In this document: positions 8,288 to 17,555 of the stretch, in pieces | Layout of the letters: every line of letters starts with the position of its first letter | Numbering within the stretch: position 1 is the first letter of the stretch | Source of the DNA: Pyrofollis japonicus | GTDB taxonomy: Archaea; Thermoproteota; Thermoprotei_A; Sulfolobales; Pyrodictiaceae | Assembly (NCBI RefSeq): GCF_033097485.1 | Contig: NZ_AP028634.1 | Coordinates: 310,001-374,000, forward strand | Length of the DNA: 64,000 bases | Reading direction: 5' to 3' | Program-made: the position numbers and the translations under genes | Notes under the pieces: model-generated | Databases searched by the model: none | The model's input: the letters and a program-made list of their open reading frames with translations, nothing else | Told to the model about the DNA's origin: nothing

Positions 8288-8621
8288 AAATATTGTCAAA
8301 AAAGCTCTAGAGCTGCTCTCTGAGACATACAGCGATTTAACAATGATAGAGTCAGCTATAATTAGTGGAAGGCTTGAGGATGATTTGGCTAGGCTGCGTG
8401 ATATTCTTAGCATGCTAGCAAGAAGTGGTATCTCACAAGCAATGGCTTATACGAATAGAGCCGAGCTTCTAACTGAATATGCGAAGGCCCTTCGAGTTCG
8501 TGTATTGAGGCTTGGTACACGAGGCCTAAGTGACGCGAGGGACGAGATTATTAGGAATCTAAACGACATTGAAAACTTTCTAAGACGCATTGCATCGTCA
8601 CTTAATATTGATGTTAAATAA
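8271..8621 (+). CDS. helical hypothetical protein coupled to the wHTH gene
   Basis: The frame opens at ATG 8232; ATG 8271, which overlaps the upstream stop by 17 bp, is an equally good start (116 aa). The protein is almost all helix, with leucines and arginines at heptad-like spacing (NIVKKALELLSETYSDL, LARLRDILSMLARSG, LLTEYAKALRVRVLRLG), and probably forms a small bundle or coiled coil. No known family is recognised. The overlap suggests it works with the winged-helix protein. Confidence 0.55.
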   Translation: MERSLENIVKKALELLSETYSDLTMIESAIISGRLEDDLARLRDILSMLARSGISQAMAYTNRAELLTEYAKALRVRVLRLGTRGLSDARDEIIRNLNDIENFLRRIASSLNIDVK

Positions 8622-9129
8622 CATCTTGAGCCAGTTTTATGAATACTGGTTTGAGCATCTTGTAGGTTTCTCTAACGTCTTGTGAAATAACTTTTACGCC
8701 GCCGATTACGGGCATGAAATTTACATCACCATTCCACCGGGGAACGATGTGTATATGGACATGTTTGTCTATTCCAGCTCCCGCAACCCTACCTATGTTT
8801 ATTCCGATGTTGAAACCGTGAGGATTTAGTACCTCTTTTAAGGCCTTAATAGAGAGCTTGATTAGCTTAAACATTTCCAAGGCTTCGTCATCACTTAGTT
8901 CATGGACACTAGAGACATGACGGTATGGAACAACCATTACGTGACCAGTGTTATACGGATATAGGTTCATTATTACATAGCTCTTTTTGCCCCGATAAAG
9001 AATAAGGGCCTCTTCATCACTTTTTCTGGGTGCGTCACAGAATACACATGTTTTTTCTTTTCCCTCCGAGATTGACTTAATATATGTAAATCTCCAAGGA
9101 GCGAAAAGTAGGTTGATATTGGGCTCCAT
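8614..9129 (-). CDS. HIT-family nucleotide hydrolase or transferase
   Basis: The 171-aa protein has the histidine-triad motif HVHIHIVPRW near residue 125. It also has the N-terminal CVFCDAPR cysteine pair and the LYPYNTGHVMVVPYRHV segment typical of the Ap4A hydrolase/phosphorylase-like HIT branch. These enzymes act on dinucleoside polyphosphates or nucleotide conjugates through the middle histidine of the triad. It overlaps the 3' end of the convergent helical gene by 8 bp. Confidence 0.9.
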   Translation of the reverse strand: MEPNINLLFAPWRFTYIKSISEGKEKTCVFCDAPRKSDEEALILYRGKKSYVIMNLYPYNTGHVMVVPYRHVSSVHELSDDEALEMFKLIKLSIKALKEVLNPHGFNIGINIGRVAGAGIDKHVHIHIVPRWNGDVNFMPVIGGVKVISQDVRETYKMLKPVFIKLAQDVI

Positions 9130-9145
9130 TGGGGCCCCCGTCGTA

Positions 9146-9847
9146 CTAGTAGAAAATACTATCGCCTATAAGAAGTGCGATTACATACGCTATTGTTATT
9201 ATTGGCACTCCCGGAAGACCGTACGTAACCCAGACTATGTCGTCACGCTTTAGGCATCCACTCTCTATGGCTTGTCTGACTTTTCTGGATATGTCTGGAG
9301 GATCGAGATATATGTCAAATGATAACGAGTACTTTCCGCAAAGGTTTAAGGGATACCACCACCCAGGATTCCTTACTACGTCTATTGCTTTTCGCGGCCT
9401 TGCCATAAGTAGATAGAGCAGTCTGTACTTAGGCGGCAGTTTTGAAAGGTATTTTCTATATTTTATTATATTTATAACGAAATTTGTTAACATAAATATT
9501 GTTACAAGTATAACATAATATACAAGCGTAAGTAAGGGGGGTGGCAGGACTCTGGAAGGTGGAACAGGAGTTGGAGCTGAAACACAAATAATCGCTATGG
9601 CTGCAACATCGCCCCATCCAAGAAGCTTCATGTACGCTATTACGCTGATAATAACGAGTATAAATATGTCAAATATAACATACACAGCTAGAACTCGTCT
9701 GTCAAGGCCAAAGCCCTCGATAAGTCTTAGCAACCCTAACAATAATATAGAGGAAGCCACCAGCTTGGGTGGAAGCTCTCTAAACTTGATATCGTATACC
9801 GATAATACTGCTAACACCATAGCTGCTAAAATTGATGCTATATTCAA
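9146..9847 (-). CDS. archaeal prepilin/preflagellin peptidase (A24 family)
   Basis: The 233-aa protein starts at TTG and has about six hydrophobic segments. The two catalytic aspartates of A24 peptidases are visible: Asp in SVYDIKFRELP near residue 19, and GWGD near residue 77 (the GxGD motif). It should cleave class III signal peptides of pilin- and archaellin-like proteins, such as the product of 21406, and sits in the membrane. It is not linked to the pilus operon. Confidence 0.88.
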   Translation of the reverse strand: MNIASILAAMVLAVLSVYDIKFRELPPKLVASSILLLGLLRLIEGFGLDRRVLAVYVIFDIFILVIISVIAYMKLLGWGDVAAIAIICVSAPTPVPPSRVLPPPLLTLVYYVILVTIFMLTNFVINIIKYRKYLSKLPPKYRLLYLLMARPRKAIDVVRNPGWWYPLNLCGKYSLSFDIYLDPPDISRKVRQAIESGCLKRDDIVWVTYGLPGVPIITIAYVIALLIGDSIFY

Positions 9848-10275
9848 CGCTTTCCCTGGGTAGAAGAACTGTGGAAGAAGCTATTAAGAAAGTATTGAGT
9901 CACTACAATGAGAGTTGCTTGATTATTAAGCATGGTTCGGCACTGAACCTTCCGTATGAGACCAGGGATCCCAATAGCTTTCAGAAACTTGTCGCCAAGT
10001 TGCTTTACGTTGTAAAATGCAATGAAAAGATATACAAAATTCTATTCTTTAAAACAAAGGGCTTGAGAGAGAAGGTCTATGCTTGCAAAGGAGTTAATAT
10101 AAGAGTATTCTTTAAACAAATACGTGTAAGGGATCATCTTAGCGATCTAGAGCTTAGATTACAACAACCCGTATTGGCCATAGATCAGTGCAAGGTTCCT
10201 CTAGCCTGGAAAAAGTCGCGATTTATTCTAAGCGTACAGGATGTTGAAGCATGCGAAAAATGTAGCCCCATATAG
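9835..10275 (+). CDS. hypothetical protein
   Basis: About 146 aa, head-to-head with the prepilin peptidase and overlapping it at the 5' end if TTG 9832 or ATG 9835 is used. GTG 9871 would remove the overlap. It has a basic core (FFKTKGLREKVYACKG, FFKQIRVRDHL) and ends with CEKC. No family is recognised. Confidence 0.55.
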   Translation: MLYSTLSLGRRTVEEAIKKVLSHYNESCLIIKHGSALNLPYETRDPNSFQKLVAKLLYVVKCNEKIYKILFFKTKGLREKVYACKGVNIRVFFKQIRVRDHLSDLELRLQQPVLAIDQCKVPLAWKKSRFILSVQDVEACEKCSPI

Positions 10276-10288
10276 CAGAGAGCTAGGC

Positions 10289-11260
10289 TTAGTCCTCTGG
10301 ATCTGCTATTCCGTAATCAGTAATAACGAATACAGCTTCTCCTTCCGGTAAGTGAGGAGCGTCTATTACTCTTGCTATTCTCTTATTACCTCTGCTTTTT
10401 CTTAATTGTACACGTACACCTGGAGCATGGCCTAAGACGTGCCCTCCTACTGCTTGCGTGGGGTCACCATAGAATACATCTGGCCGTGCCATTACTTGAT
10501 TAGTTATCACTACTGCAAGATCATATACCTCGGCTAACCGTGCAAGTTGGTGCAAGTGACGGTTCAGTTTCTGTTGCCGTGGTGCTAGGTTCTCTCTCCC
10601 AGGATACTCGGCTCTGAAGTGGCTCGTGACCGAGTCCACTATTACAAGTTTTATATTCTCTTTCGGCACAAGATTGAAGAGTTCGTCCACAATTGCCATC
10701 TGGTGATCACTGTTAATTGCTCGGATGTAGTATATGTTAGCCATGACTTGATCCGGGTCAAGACCCCACCTTTTTGCCATATTTTCTATTCTTTCCCAGC
10801 GGAATGTGCCCTCAGTATCTATATATACTGCCTTAGCTACGTTGTCGGAAGTGCTTAGCCCTCCTTTCTCCTGAGGAAGCTGCACGTTTACTGCGAGTTG
10901 GTGACATATCTGTGTCTTACCGCTGCCGAATTCGCCGAAGAATTCAGTTATTATTCTTGTCTCAATACCTCCCCCTAGGAGATCATCTAGGTTCCGACTA
11001 CCGGTCGTTATCTTTCTAGCTGTGAGTCTTTCTTTCTTTATTTCTAGCGCGGTTTTGAACCTAATGTCAAGAGCTTCTCTTGCCGCCTTTATTATCCGCT
11101 GTGCAGTTGTCAGCGGTATGCCTGCTGCAGCGCTTAGCTCCTGTGGAGTTGCCACCGCTATTGCTTCAAGCGTGCCATAACCAGCTTCTATGAGCTTGTT
11201 AGCAGTAGCCGGTCCTACGCCTGGTAGGTCGGTTATTGAGCGGATTTCTTTTTTGCTCAT
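10289..11260 (-). CDS. radA: RadA recombinase
   Basis: The 323-aa archaeal RecA/Rad51 orthologue has an N-terminal helix-hairpin-helix ([15 protein letters not shown], residues 9-23), the FKTA polymerisation motif near residue 68, Walker A GEFGSGKT (109-116), Walker [12 protein letters not shown] and the L2-region QVMARPD. It forms ATP-dependent filaments for strand exchange. Length is normal and no intein is present. The minus-strand TATA (11297-11306) implies a short leader. Confidence 0.98.
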   Translation of the reverse strand: MSKKEIRSITDLPGVGPATANKLIEAGYGTLEAIAVATPQELSAAAGIPLTTAQRIIKAAREALDIRFKTALEIKKERLTARKITTGSRNLDDLLGGGIETRIITEFFGEFGSGKTQICHQLAVNVQLPQEKGGLSTSDNVAKAVYIDTEGTFRWERIENMAKRWGLDPDQVMANIYYIRAINSDHQMAIVDELFNLVPKENIKLVIVDSVTSHFRAEYPGRENLAPRQQKLNRHLHQLARLAEVYDLAVVITNQVMARPDVFYGDPTQAVGGHVLGHAPGVRVQLRKSRGNKRIARVIDAPHLPEGEAVFVITDYGIADPED

Positions 11261-11296
11261 ACCTTTCTGTCCCGTGAAGAGACTGGCCAGTAGTAC

Positions 11297-11306
11297 CCTT
11301 ATATAC
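11297..11306 (-). promoter_or_regulatory. radA TATA box
   Basis: The minus strand reads GTATATAAGG, ending 37 bp before the radA ATG. The predicted transcription start lies about 15 nt upstream of the start codon. Confidence 0.65.
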
Positions 11307-11434
11307 TGCTCTTTACCTGGCCGAAACTATTCAATGAATTAAGTGACTGAGGCGTAAGCTTTATCCTTATATTCCCCTTTAACTGCCTTCTAGTGCTAGG
11401 CATCATTACTAAGCCCAGTCAATGGTGCTTGATC

Positions 11435-13309
11435 TTGAAGGTGTTACTCATCCATGCCAAAGAGTTCTACTATAGAGCACGTTCTAAAGCAATCTCTGAT
11501 GCCGAGCCACTGAGTGAAGCTCCAGAATCGCTCCACCTCTCAAATGCCCTAATAGCATTTACAACAGTAGAAGACGTTGACGCACAAGCACCTAAAGATG
11601 TGGCAAAAAAAGCCGCACTGGATATTGACGAGCTTGCACGGCAATTAAAGGTTGAAAATGTTCTTATATACCCTTACGCGCATCTCTCCAGCAAGCTCGC
11701 ACCACCTCACATTGCGCTGAATGTACTCAAATTACTCCAAGATGAGCTCGAGGCTATTAGTGAGCGGGCGTACAATGTGTATAGAGCGCCTTTTGGCTGG
11801 TACAAGGAGTTTAAAGTACACTGCCTTGGACACCCCTTGTCAGAGCTTTCAAGATCATATACTCCTCAGGCAATAGTGAGGCCAAAGGTGGAGAAAAGAT
11901 ACTATATATTGACTCCGGAGGGCGAAGTTTACGACCCACAAGACTATCTGAGCAGAGCTAGCAAGGAGCTACAAATACTCATAGAGAAGGAGGCCTTAGG
12001 TAAGGAGATTGGCGAGGTTAAGAACCCGGTTAATGAGGTCTGTTCAAAGTTTGGTTTTGAATGGGAACCTATGGGAGATTATGGCCATATGCGTTACGAG
12101 CCTCATGCATCTCTAATAGTGGACGCGGTATCTGAATACGCATGGGCACTTGCGAGAAGCCTTGGAATACCGGTGCTTAAAGTACGTGGAACAAACATGT
12201 TTGATCTAGCATCAAAGCCTGTTTACGAGCACGCACAGCTATATGGAGACCGCTTATACGAGCTATGGACCGATAGAAAGCACCTTGTCCTAAGATACGC
12301 TGCTTGTCATCAACAATTTGCAATGCTAAAAGACTATGTCCTTAGCTACAAGGACTTACCCCTAGGAATGTTTGAGGTCGCAGACAGTTACAGGCTCGAG
12401 CAAAGCGGTGAAGTAACTCTTTGCTTTAGGCTGAGAAGGTTTTACATGCCAGACCTGCATATCTTAACAAAAGACATTGAAGAAGCTGTAAAGATTAGCG
12501 AAAAATTACAAGAAGTCATACACAGAGAAGCAAGGAAACTTGGACAAGAATACTATGCTGTATACAATGTTACGGAAGACTTCTGGGAGCAAAAACGTGA
12601 CATGCTCTTAGAACTTATAAGAAGGGATGGGAAGCCGGCACTCATAACCCTGTACCCTGCCGGCATATACTACTGGGTAGTCAATGTAGAGTATCACATA
12701 ATCGATTCAGCTGGTAGGCCTAGAGAAATAGCAACTTACCAATTTGATATAGGTAATGCAAAACGCTTTGGAATAAAATATGTTGACGAAAACAACGAAG
12801 AAAGATATCCGGTCATAATTCATACTGCGTTAATAGGTTCCGTTGAGCGCTACATCTACATGGTATTCGACTCTGCGATCAAGGCGGAGAAACGAGGAGA
12901 GACACCCTACATACCAACATGGCTTTCTCCTATCCAGGTTAGGCTAATACCCCTTAACCCGAAGGAAAATGAGCAAATGAGCTATGCAGAAAAGGTTGCA
13001 GACCTTCTTGAAGAAAACATGATTCGCGTAGATATAGATGATAGGGATATAAGCCTTGGGCGACGCATACGCGATGCTGCACGTGAATGGATTCCCTATA
13101 TCGCAGTAATCGGTGAAAGAGAGCTAAAAACAGGCACGCTAAATGTTACAATACGAAAGACTAACGATAGAATTACAATGAAGCCCGAAGACCTTGTTCA
13201 GAAGCTACTTGAAGAAATTAAGGGCTATCCACGTGCCCAGCCAACACTTCCGCGATATGTATCAAAAAGACCGAGCCTAGTATACTTAGAAAAGAAAATT
13301 GCTGTCTAA
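11435..13309 (+). CDS. thrS: threonyl-tRNA synthetase, full-length archaeal type
   Basis: The frame opens at GTG 11393, but family N-termini begin M(K)VLLIH, which fits TTG 11435 (624 aa). Residues up to about 140 form the archaea-specific editing domain related to D-aminoacyl-tRNA deacylase. The class II core follows with the zinc cysteine in RYAACHQQFAML, motif 2 around RLRRFYMPDLH and a C-terminal anticodon domain. Several crenarchaea split editing and catalysis into separate proteins; here they are fused. A C/D sRNA follows on the opposite strand. Confidence 0.95.
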   Translation: MKVLLIHAKEFYYRARSKAISDAEPLSEAPESLHLSNALIAFTTVEDVDAQAPKDVAKKAALDIDELARQLKVENVLIYPYAHLSSKLAPPHIALNVLKLLQDELEAISERAYNVYRAPFGWYKEFKVHCLGHPLSELSRSYTPQAIVRPKVEKRYYILTPEGEVYDPQDYLSRASKELQILIEKEALGKEIGEVKNPVNEVCSKFGFEWEPMGDYGHMRYEPHASLIVDAVSEYAWALARSLGIPVLKVRGTNMFDLASKPVYEHAQLYGDRLYELWTDRKHLVLRYAACHQQFAMLKDYVLSYKDLPLGMFEVADSYRLEQSGEVTLCFRLRRFYMPDLHILTKDIEEAVKISEKLQEVIHREARKLGQEYYAVYNVTEDFWEQKRDMLLELIRRDGKPALITLYPAGIYYWVVNVEYHIIDSAGRPREIATYQFDIGNAKRFGIKYVDENNEERYPVIIHTALIGSVERYIYMVFDSAIKAEKRGETPYIPTWLSPIQVRLIPLNPKENEQMSYAEKVADLLEENMIRVDIDDRDISLGRRIRDAAREWIPYIAVIGERELKTGTLNVTIRKTNDRITMKPEDLVQKLLEEIKGYPRAQPTLPRYVSKRPSLVYLEKKIAV

Positions 13310-13330
13310 GAAACTGAACTTAACAATTAT

Positions 13331-13397
13331 CGCGACTCAGAGCGCTGAAGGCCGCTCATTCTTTGCTCGCAACAGGGGTTCATTCATCATCGTCGCG
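13331..13397 (-). ncRNA. C/D box sRNA
   Basis: On the minus strand: terminal stem CGCGAC (13397-13392) with GTCGCG (13336-13331), box C ATGATGA (13390-13384), 13-nt guide ATGAACCCCTGTT (13383-13371), D' GCGA (13370-13367), 7-nt spacer, C' ATGAGCG (13359-13353), 12-nt guide GCCTTCAGCGCT (13352-13341) and D CTGA (13340-13337). C and D are canonical and the terminal stem is perfect. The internal pair is unusual: D' GCGA can form G-C and C-G pairs with C' ATGAGCG where the normal motif has C-G and U-U. Targets are not identified; the first guide partly resembles the complement of a tRNA T arm (GGGGTTCA). Confidence 0.82.
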
Positions 13398-13493
13398 CGA
13401 AACGAGTCTTTTTCAGCCCTAGTATAGATATACATCACCCAAAGATACTATAATTAATTCGTCACAAACACCATTATCTAGGGGCATACACAA

Positions 13494-15335
13494 ATGTGCG
13501 GAATCGTCGGAGTAACTGCCGATCCGGATCAGATACCTACAGTGACACCAATGCTTATTCAAGGCCTTAAAAGACTAGAGTACAGAGGCTACGATAGTGC
13601 TGGCTTCGCTATAATAGAGTGTGGCTCAACCGAGCTGAAAATTTTCAAAGACAAGGGCAAAATAGATGAAGTAGTATCTAAATATGGGGTTTCGAAGTTT
13701 TGTGCCGTTTCCGGGATAGCACATACACGCTGGGCTACACATGGCGAGCCTAATAGGGATAATGCGCATCCGCATACTGATTGCAAGCAGAAGATTGCCG
13801 TAGTGCATAATGGGATTATAAAGAACTTTGCAGAACTACGGGAATGGCTAGAAAGTAATGGACACGTGTTTAAAAGTGAGACCGATACTGAGGTAGTAGC
13901 GCATCTATTAGAACACTTTGTTTCTAAAGGATTATCTATGCTTGATAGCCTAAGAAGAGCATTATCAATGATTGAGGGGGCCTATGCATTAGCAATAGTG
14001 TACCGTGAAGAGCCTTCTAGAATATATTTTGCCAGAAATGTGAGTCCTCTCCTGATAGGAGTAGGACTTGGGTTTAACATGGTTTCAAGCGATATTCCTT
14101 CAATGCTTCAATATACTCGAAAAGTAATTGTCTTAGAAGACGGCGAATACGGCTACATAGAACCCTATAAAGTATATATCGAAAAAGAGGGCAGACTAGT
14201 TGACTGGCGAAGGCGCGTTGTAACAATAATGTGGAGCCTTGAGGATGCTGAGAAGGGTGGTTATCCGCACTACATGTTAAAAGAGATCATGGAACAACCA
14301 CGTGCATTATACGAAACGTATACTGGGCTTCGTTCAAGTGCAGAGATAAGTGATGCTGCCGAGTTGATAGCTAGCTCTGATAAAATCTTCATTACAGGAG
14401 CTGGGACAAGTTTTCACGCAGCACTTGTTTTCGCATATTATCTAGCGAGGTTTGCAAAGCGAGCCGTTATGCCATTCATTGCCAGCGAATATATTACCTA
14501 TAGTGGACTTGCTGAAAGAGATTCTGTGCTTATAGTTGTTAGCCAGAGCGGTGAAACGATTGATAGCTTACAAGCACTCCGAGCGTTTAAAAGAAATGGT
14601 TCAAAAATTATAGCAGTATCAAACGTGATCGGTAGCACTATTCCTAGAGAGTCTAACATTGCAGTATATACTAGAGCTGGCCCCGAAATAGGCGTAGCTG
14701 CAACCAAGACGTTCCTAACACAAGTATTAGCATTAACCGCACTTGCACTAAGAACGGCAAATTTGGAGGGGAGCCTAAATGACAGCGAATATGCAGAATA
14801 TTTTGATAGATTAGCGAACGCTAGTAAAGTAGCTGCACAAGCTATACAGAGTGCATCAAAAACAATAGAACGACTTGCTGTTAAACTAAAGGAGAGTAAA
14901 AGTATGTATATTCTTGGCCGTGGACTCGGCGTGCCTTTAGCCTATGAAGGTGCTTTAAAAATAAAAGAGGTAAGCTATATTCACGCAGAGGCTTATCCAG
15001 CAGGAGAGAGCAAACATGGACCCATCGCTCTTATAGAGCCTGGTTTTCCGGTTATATTTCTTGGTACACCTCCAGTAGGCGAACTCCACGAGAAAATCCA
15101 GGGAAATGTAATGGAGATGAAAGCTAGAGGGGCTGCAACAATACTCTTAGCAGTTAAGGGATACGAGGGAGTAAAGGGAGTCGATGTCCTCATAAATGTT
15201 GGCGAGGCTGATGAAATCTTAGCACCGTATGCCCTAATGCCGCCTTTACAATTATTAGCATATAGGCTGGCAACTGCGCTTGGAAGAGACCCTGATAAGC
15301 CGAGAAACCTTGCAAAAACAGTTACAGTTGAATAA
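13494..15335 (+). CDS. glmS: glutamine-fructose-6-phosphate aminotransferase (GlmS)
   Basis: The 613-aa protein starts MCGIVGVT, so Cys2 is the glutaminase nucleophile. The class II amidotransferase domain spans about 1-230 (GYDSAG, HTRWATHG, HNGIIKNF) and two SIS sugar-isomerase domains follow (SQSGET near residue 350, and AGESKHGPIAL in the second), ending with KTVTVE typical of GlmS. It makes glucosamine-6-phosphate from fructose-6-phosphate and glutamine. Together with the overlapping downstream nucleotidyltransferase it forms a UDP-GlcNAc supply unit. A TATA-like ACTATAATTA lies about 45 bp upstream. Confidence 0.97.
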   Translation: MCGIVGVTADPDQIPTVTPMLIQGLKRLEYRGYDSAGFAIIECGSTELKIFKDKGKIDEVVSKYGVSKFCAVSGIAHTRWATHGEPNRDNAHPHTDCKQKIAVVHNGIIKNFAELREWLESNGHVFKSETDTEVVAHLLEHFVSKGLSMLDSLRRALSMIEGAYALAIVYREEPSRIYFARNVSPLLIGVGLGFNMVSSDIPSMLQYTRKVIVLEDGEYGYIEPYKVYIEKEGRLVDWRRRVVTIMWSLEDAEKGGYPHYMLKEIMEQPRALYETYTGLRSSAEISDAAELIASSDKIFITGAGTSFHAALVFAYYLARFAKRAVMPFIASEYITYSGLAERDSVLIVVSQSGETIDSLQALRAFKRNGSKIIAVSNVIGSTIPRESNIAVYTRAGPEIGVAATKTFLTQVLALTALALRTANLEGSLNDSEYAEYFDRLANASKVAAQAIQSASKTIERLAVKLKESKSMYILGRGLGVPLAYEGALKIKEVSYIHAEAYPAGESKHGPIALIEPGFPVIFLGTPPVGELHEKIQGNVMEMKARGAATILLAVKGYEGVKGVDVLINVGEADEILAPYALMPPLQLLAYRLATALGRDPDKPRNLAKTVTVE

Positions 15336-15369
15336 CCCGTATCATGAATATGCTTGGAGGGGCTATGAA

Positions 15370-16503
15370 ATGAAAGCTATAATTCTTGCTGGGGGTTCAC
15401 CAAAAGAAATCAAGCTAATTACCGGAAAGAAGGAATCACGTAGTCTACTTAAGTTCCCTCGGGGTACTCTTCTCGATATTTACCTCAATATAATACTTAG
15501 ATACTTTGATAGTGCTATAGTTGTCTCTGATGACGGGAAGGTAGCCGATTACTGCTATAATGTACCAGGATGCATCTTTGTAGAACAGAAACTAGGCGGC
15601 ATAGAAGGAGCGCTATGCTCAGCTCTTGCATCGGAATCCGTGGCAGGCGAACAGCTCATAACAGTAATCTACGGCGACATATATGCCGAAGACTCTATGC
15701 TCTCCGCGCATATTGCAAGAGTATTTAAAGATTATGAACCCCTTATAACTGTTACAAAGCCTGTAGTGTTAAGAGGAACATTCCTAAAAATCGATGCCGA
15801 CCCAATTGATCAGAGGGTTTTATCCGTTGGCAGCGGGCCTTATGTCTATGCAGGCATACTGACAGCTGATGCTGGTACACTGCGTTCACTTCTTTGTAAA
15901 GATGGAAAAACAGTACATGAAGCTATACAAGAGCTTGCTAAAAAGGGTCTTCGAGCAAATATTTGGCTTGGCGAATGGGTTGATATAGATACACCTTGGG
16001 ATTACCTACTCGCTATTAGATTAGATCTTGAAAAAATAAGGGGTATAAGAATTGAGAACGAGGCTAACGTGGCGGAAACAGCTATTCTTGAAGGAACCGT
16101 TTATGTTGCAAAAGGTGCTAGAATAGACCATAACGCAGTAATTAAAGGACCCGCTTACATAGGGAAAAACGCACTTGTGGGAACGAATGCGTTTATACGC
16201 GACCATGTAGCTATTTTCGAATCATCAATTATCGGAGCATTCTCGGAAATAAAGAGAAGTGTTGTCTATACCAGGGCGAAGATCGCCTCACATAGCTATA
16301 TAGCTGATAGCCTTGTGGGAGCATACGCTAATGTAGCACCTTATACATTAACTATAAATATACCATACGGCGAGGTAAAGGAGGAAGTACGCCTAACTTC
16401 GACACAGCCTCTTGAAGCCTTTAAAGTTGGCGCTATTATTACGGCATATAGCAAGACAGAGCCACGCGAAGTGATCAAGCCAGCGACAATTTATACAAAA
16501 TAA
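15370..16503 (+). CDS. GlmU-like sugar-1-phosphate nucleotidylyltransferase/acetyltransferase
   Basis: From ATG 15370 (GGAGGGG 8 bp before; upstream codons overlap glmS) the protein is 377 aa. The N-terminal half is a nucleotidyltransferase fold beginning MKAIILAGGSPKEIK, with VIYGDIYAED as the metal-binding segment. The C-terminal half is a left-handed beta-helix of hexapeptide repeats (ILEGTVYVAKGARI, VIKGPAYIGKNALVG). The canonical GxGxR loop is altered to GGSPKEIK. Being next to glmS suggests UDP-GlcNAc synthesis from GlcN-1-P, but substrate specificity cannot be read from sequence. Confidence 0.85.
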   Translation: MKAIILAGGSPKEIKLITGKKESRSLLKFPRGTLLDIYLNIILRYFDSAIVVSDDGKVADYCYNVPGCIFVEQKLGGIEGALCSALASESVAGEQLITVIYGDIYAEDSMLSAHIARVFKDYEPLITVTKPVVLRGTFLKIDADPIDQRVLSVGSGPYVYAGILTADAGTLRSLLCKDGKTVHEAIQELAKKGLRANIWLGEWVDIDTPWDYLLAIRLDLEKIRGIRIENEANVAETAILEGTVYVAKGARIDHNAVIKGPAYIGKNALVGTNAFIRDHVAIFESSIIGAFSEIKRSVVYTRAKIASHSYIADSLVGAYANVAPYTLTINIPYGEVKEEVRLTSTQPLEAFKVGAIITAYSKTEPREVIKPATIYTK

Positions 16504-16507
16504 GGCA

Positions 16508-16596
16508 GGGGCTCAGCGCTTTGGCCCTTCTTCACAAGGGTTATCAGAAGCCCGGCCCTTATAGAGAGGGGCCGGGATAAGGAACCTCATAGCCCC
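16508..16596 (-). ncRNA. candidate C/D box sRNA with hairpin insert
   Basis: On the minus strand: terminal stem GGGGC (16596-16592) with GCCCC (16512-16508), box C-like ATGAGGT (16590-16584), a long first guide region containing a GC hairpin (CCCGGCCC...GGGCCGGG, about 16576-16551), D' CTGA (16547-16544), 8-nt spacer, C' GTGAAGA (16535-16529), 12-nt guide AGGGCCAAAGCG (16528-16517) and D CTGA (16516-16513). The D-side half is canonical; the hairpin insertion makes the RNA about 89 nt, longer than typical. The hairpin alone might instead be a processing or termination structure downstream of the glmU-like gene. Confidence 0.6.
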
Positions 16597-16668
16597 AATA
16601 AAGGTAGAAAGGATACTTGAATCTAATAAGGACTTCCACTGCTCTGAGCCCTCTTTCTGGGGATAGAA

Positions 16669-17337
16669 GTGACCGAGAATCAGAAGAAGGAGGTAAAACA
16701 GAGATTTCTTGGACGCCATCTCATGGTTAAAGGAGAGTATGTAGGCGATATCCTTTCCGGTAAGAAGAGGGCGACGATTAGGCTTGGAAGAGTACGTGTA
16801 AAATACGATGAATTAATAATCCATGGAGGGGGAAGACCCGTTGCCAAGGTAAGGGTCACTAATGTTGCATACAAGAAAGTTAGAGATCTCACTGACGAAG
16901 ATGCCAGAAAAGATGGGTTTAGTAATCTTAATGAGTTACTAGATGCACTTAGGAAAGCTTATGGGGAAATAAATCCCGACGACATAGTAACCGTTATTGA
17001 GTTTGAAGTTATACAAGATCTTAGTTCCTTAGAGCCCCAAGACCCGTATCTAGGCTTACAGCCAGCCGATATAGCTCGTTTAGCACTACGATATTTACAA
17101 GATAGTTTGAGCGAAGAAGAAAGAAAAATATTGCGTGATCTAACTATTACAAATAGCATTCGCACTACAGCTGTGAGATTATTCGGTAGCATCGAAAGGC
17201 GCTGGCGAGTGAGAAGAGTTCTTAGAAAAAGCCTTGAAGAACTGGTAAGAAGAGGACTAATTAAGCCCAGGGAGCAATTCACAGGGGTTAGGGAGTTAAG
17301 AAACAAAGACAAACGCAAGAATAGAGGAAAAAGGTGA
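16669..17337 (+). CDS. ASCH-domain protein with C-terminal helical domain
   Basis: The 222-aa protein has an N-terminal ASCH domain of about 105 residues. Family marks are HLMVKGEYVGDILSGKKRAT, with the lysine/threonine of the RNA-binding cleft, and DLTDEDARKDGFSNLNEL. A helical, very basic C-terminal domain ends RNKDKRKNRGKR. ASCH domains are PUA-like and are linked to RNA binding or modified-nucleoside hydrolysis. The start is GTG with GGGG upstream. The next small zinc-ribbon gene starts 7 bp downstream. Confidence 0.85.
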   Translation: MTENQKKEVKQRFLGRHLMVKGEYVGDILSGKKRATIRLGRVRVKYDELIIHGGGRPVAKVRVTNVAYKKVRDLTDEDARKDGFSNLNELLDALRKAYGEINPDDIVTVIEFEVIQDLSSLEPQDPYLGLQPADIARLALRYLQDSLSEEERKILRDLTITNSIRTTAVRLFGSIERRWRVRRVLRKSLEELVRRGLIKPREQFTGVRELRNKDKRKNRGKR

Positions 17338-17344
17338 ATGCATA

Positions 17345-17503
17345 ATGACAAAGTGGTTGTTAAGATGCACAAAATGCGGCAATACTTGGGAGCTTGAGGT
17401 GAGCTTTGATTTACTCAAACTAAAAGACAAGCGATTATATCATTACTGCAAATTCTGCAAAGAGAATACTTTTCATGAAATATTAGAGAAGATAGAAGAT
17501 TGA
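17345..17503 (+). CDS. 52-aa zinc-ribbon protein
   Basis: A short gene from ATG 17345 to TGA 17501-17503. The product begins MTKWLLRCTKCGNTWELEVS and has a second pair CKFC after 24 residues, giving CxxC...CxxC, a rubredoxin-like zinc ribbon, then an acidic helix. AGGTGA at the end of the ASCH gene acts as ribosome site, so the two genes are coupled. An RNA- or transcription-related accessory role is likely from context only. Confidence 0.78.
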   Translation: MTKWLLRCTKCGNTWELEVSFDLLKLKDKRLYHYCKFCKENTFHEILEKIED

Positions 17504-17555
17504 AACAAAATAGGTAATGTAATATATCTTTTCAAGTCATTACAATATTTTAGGG

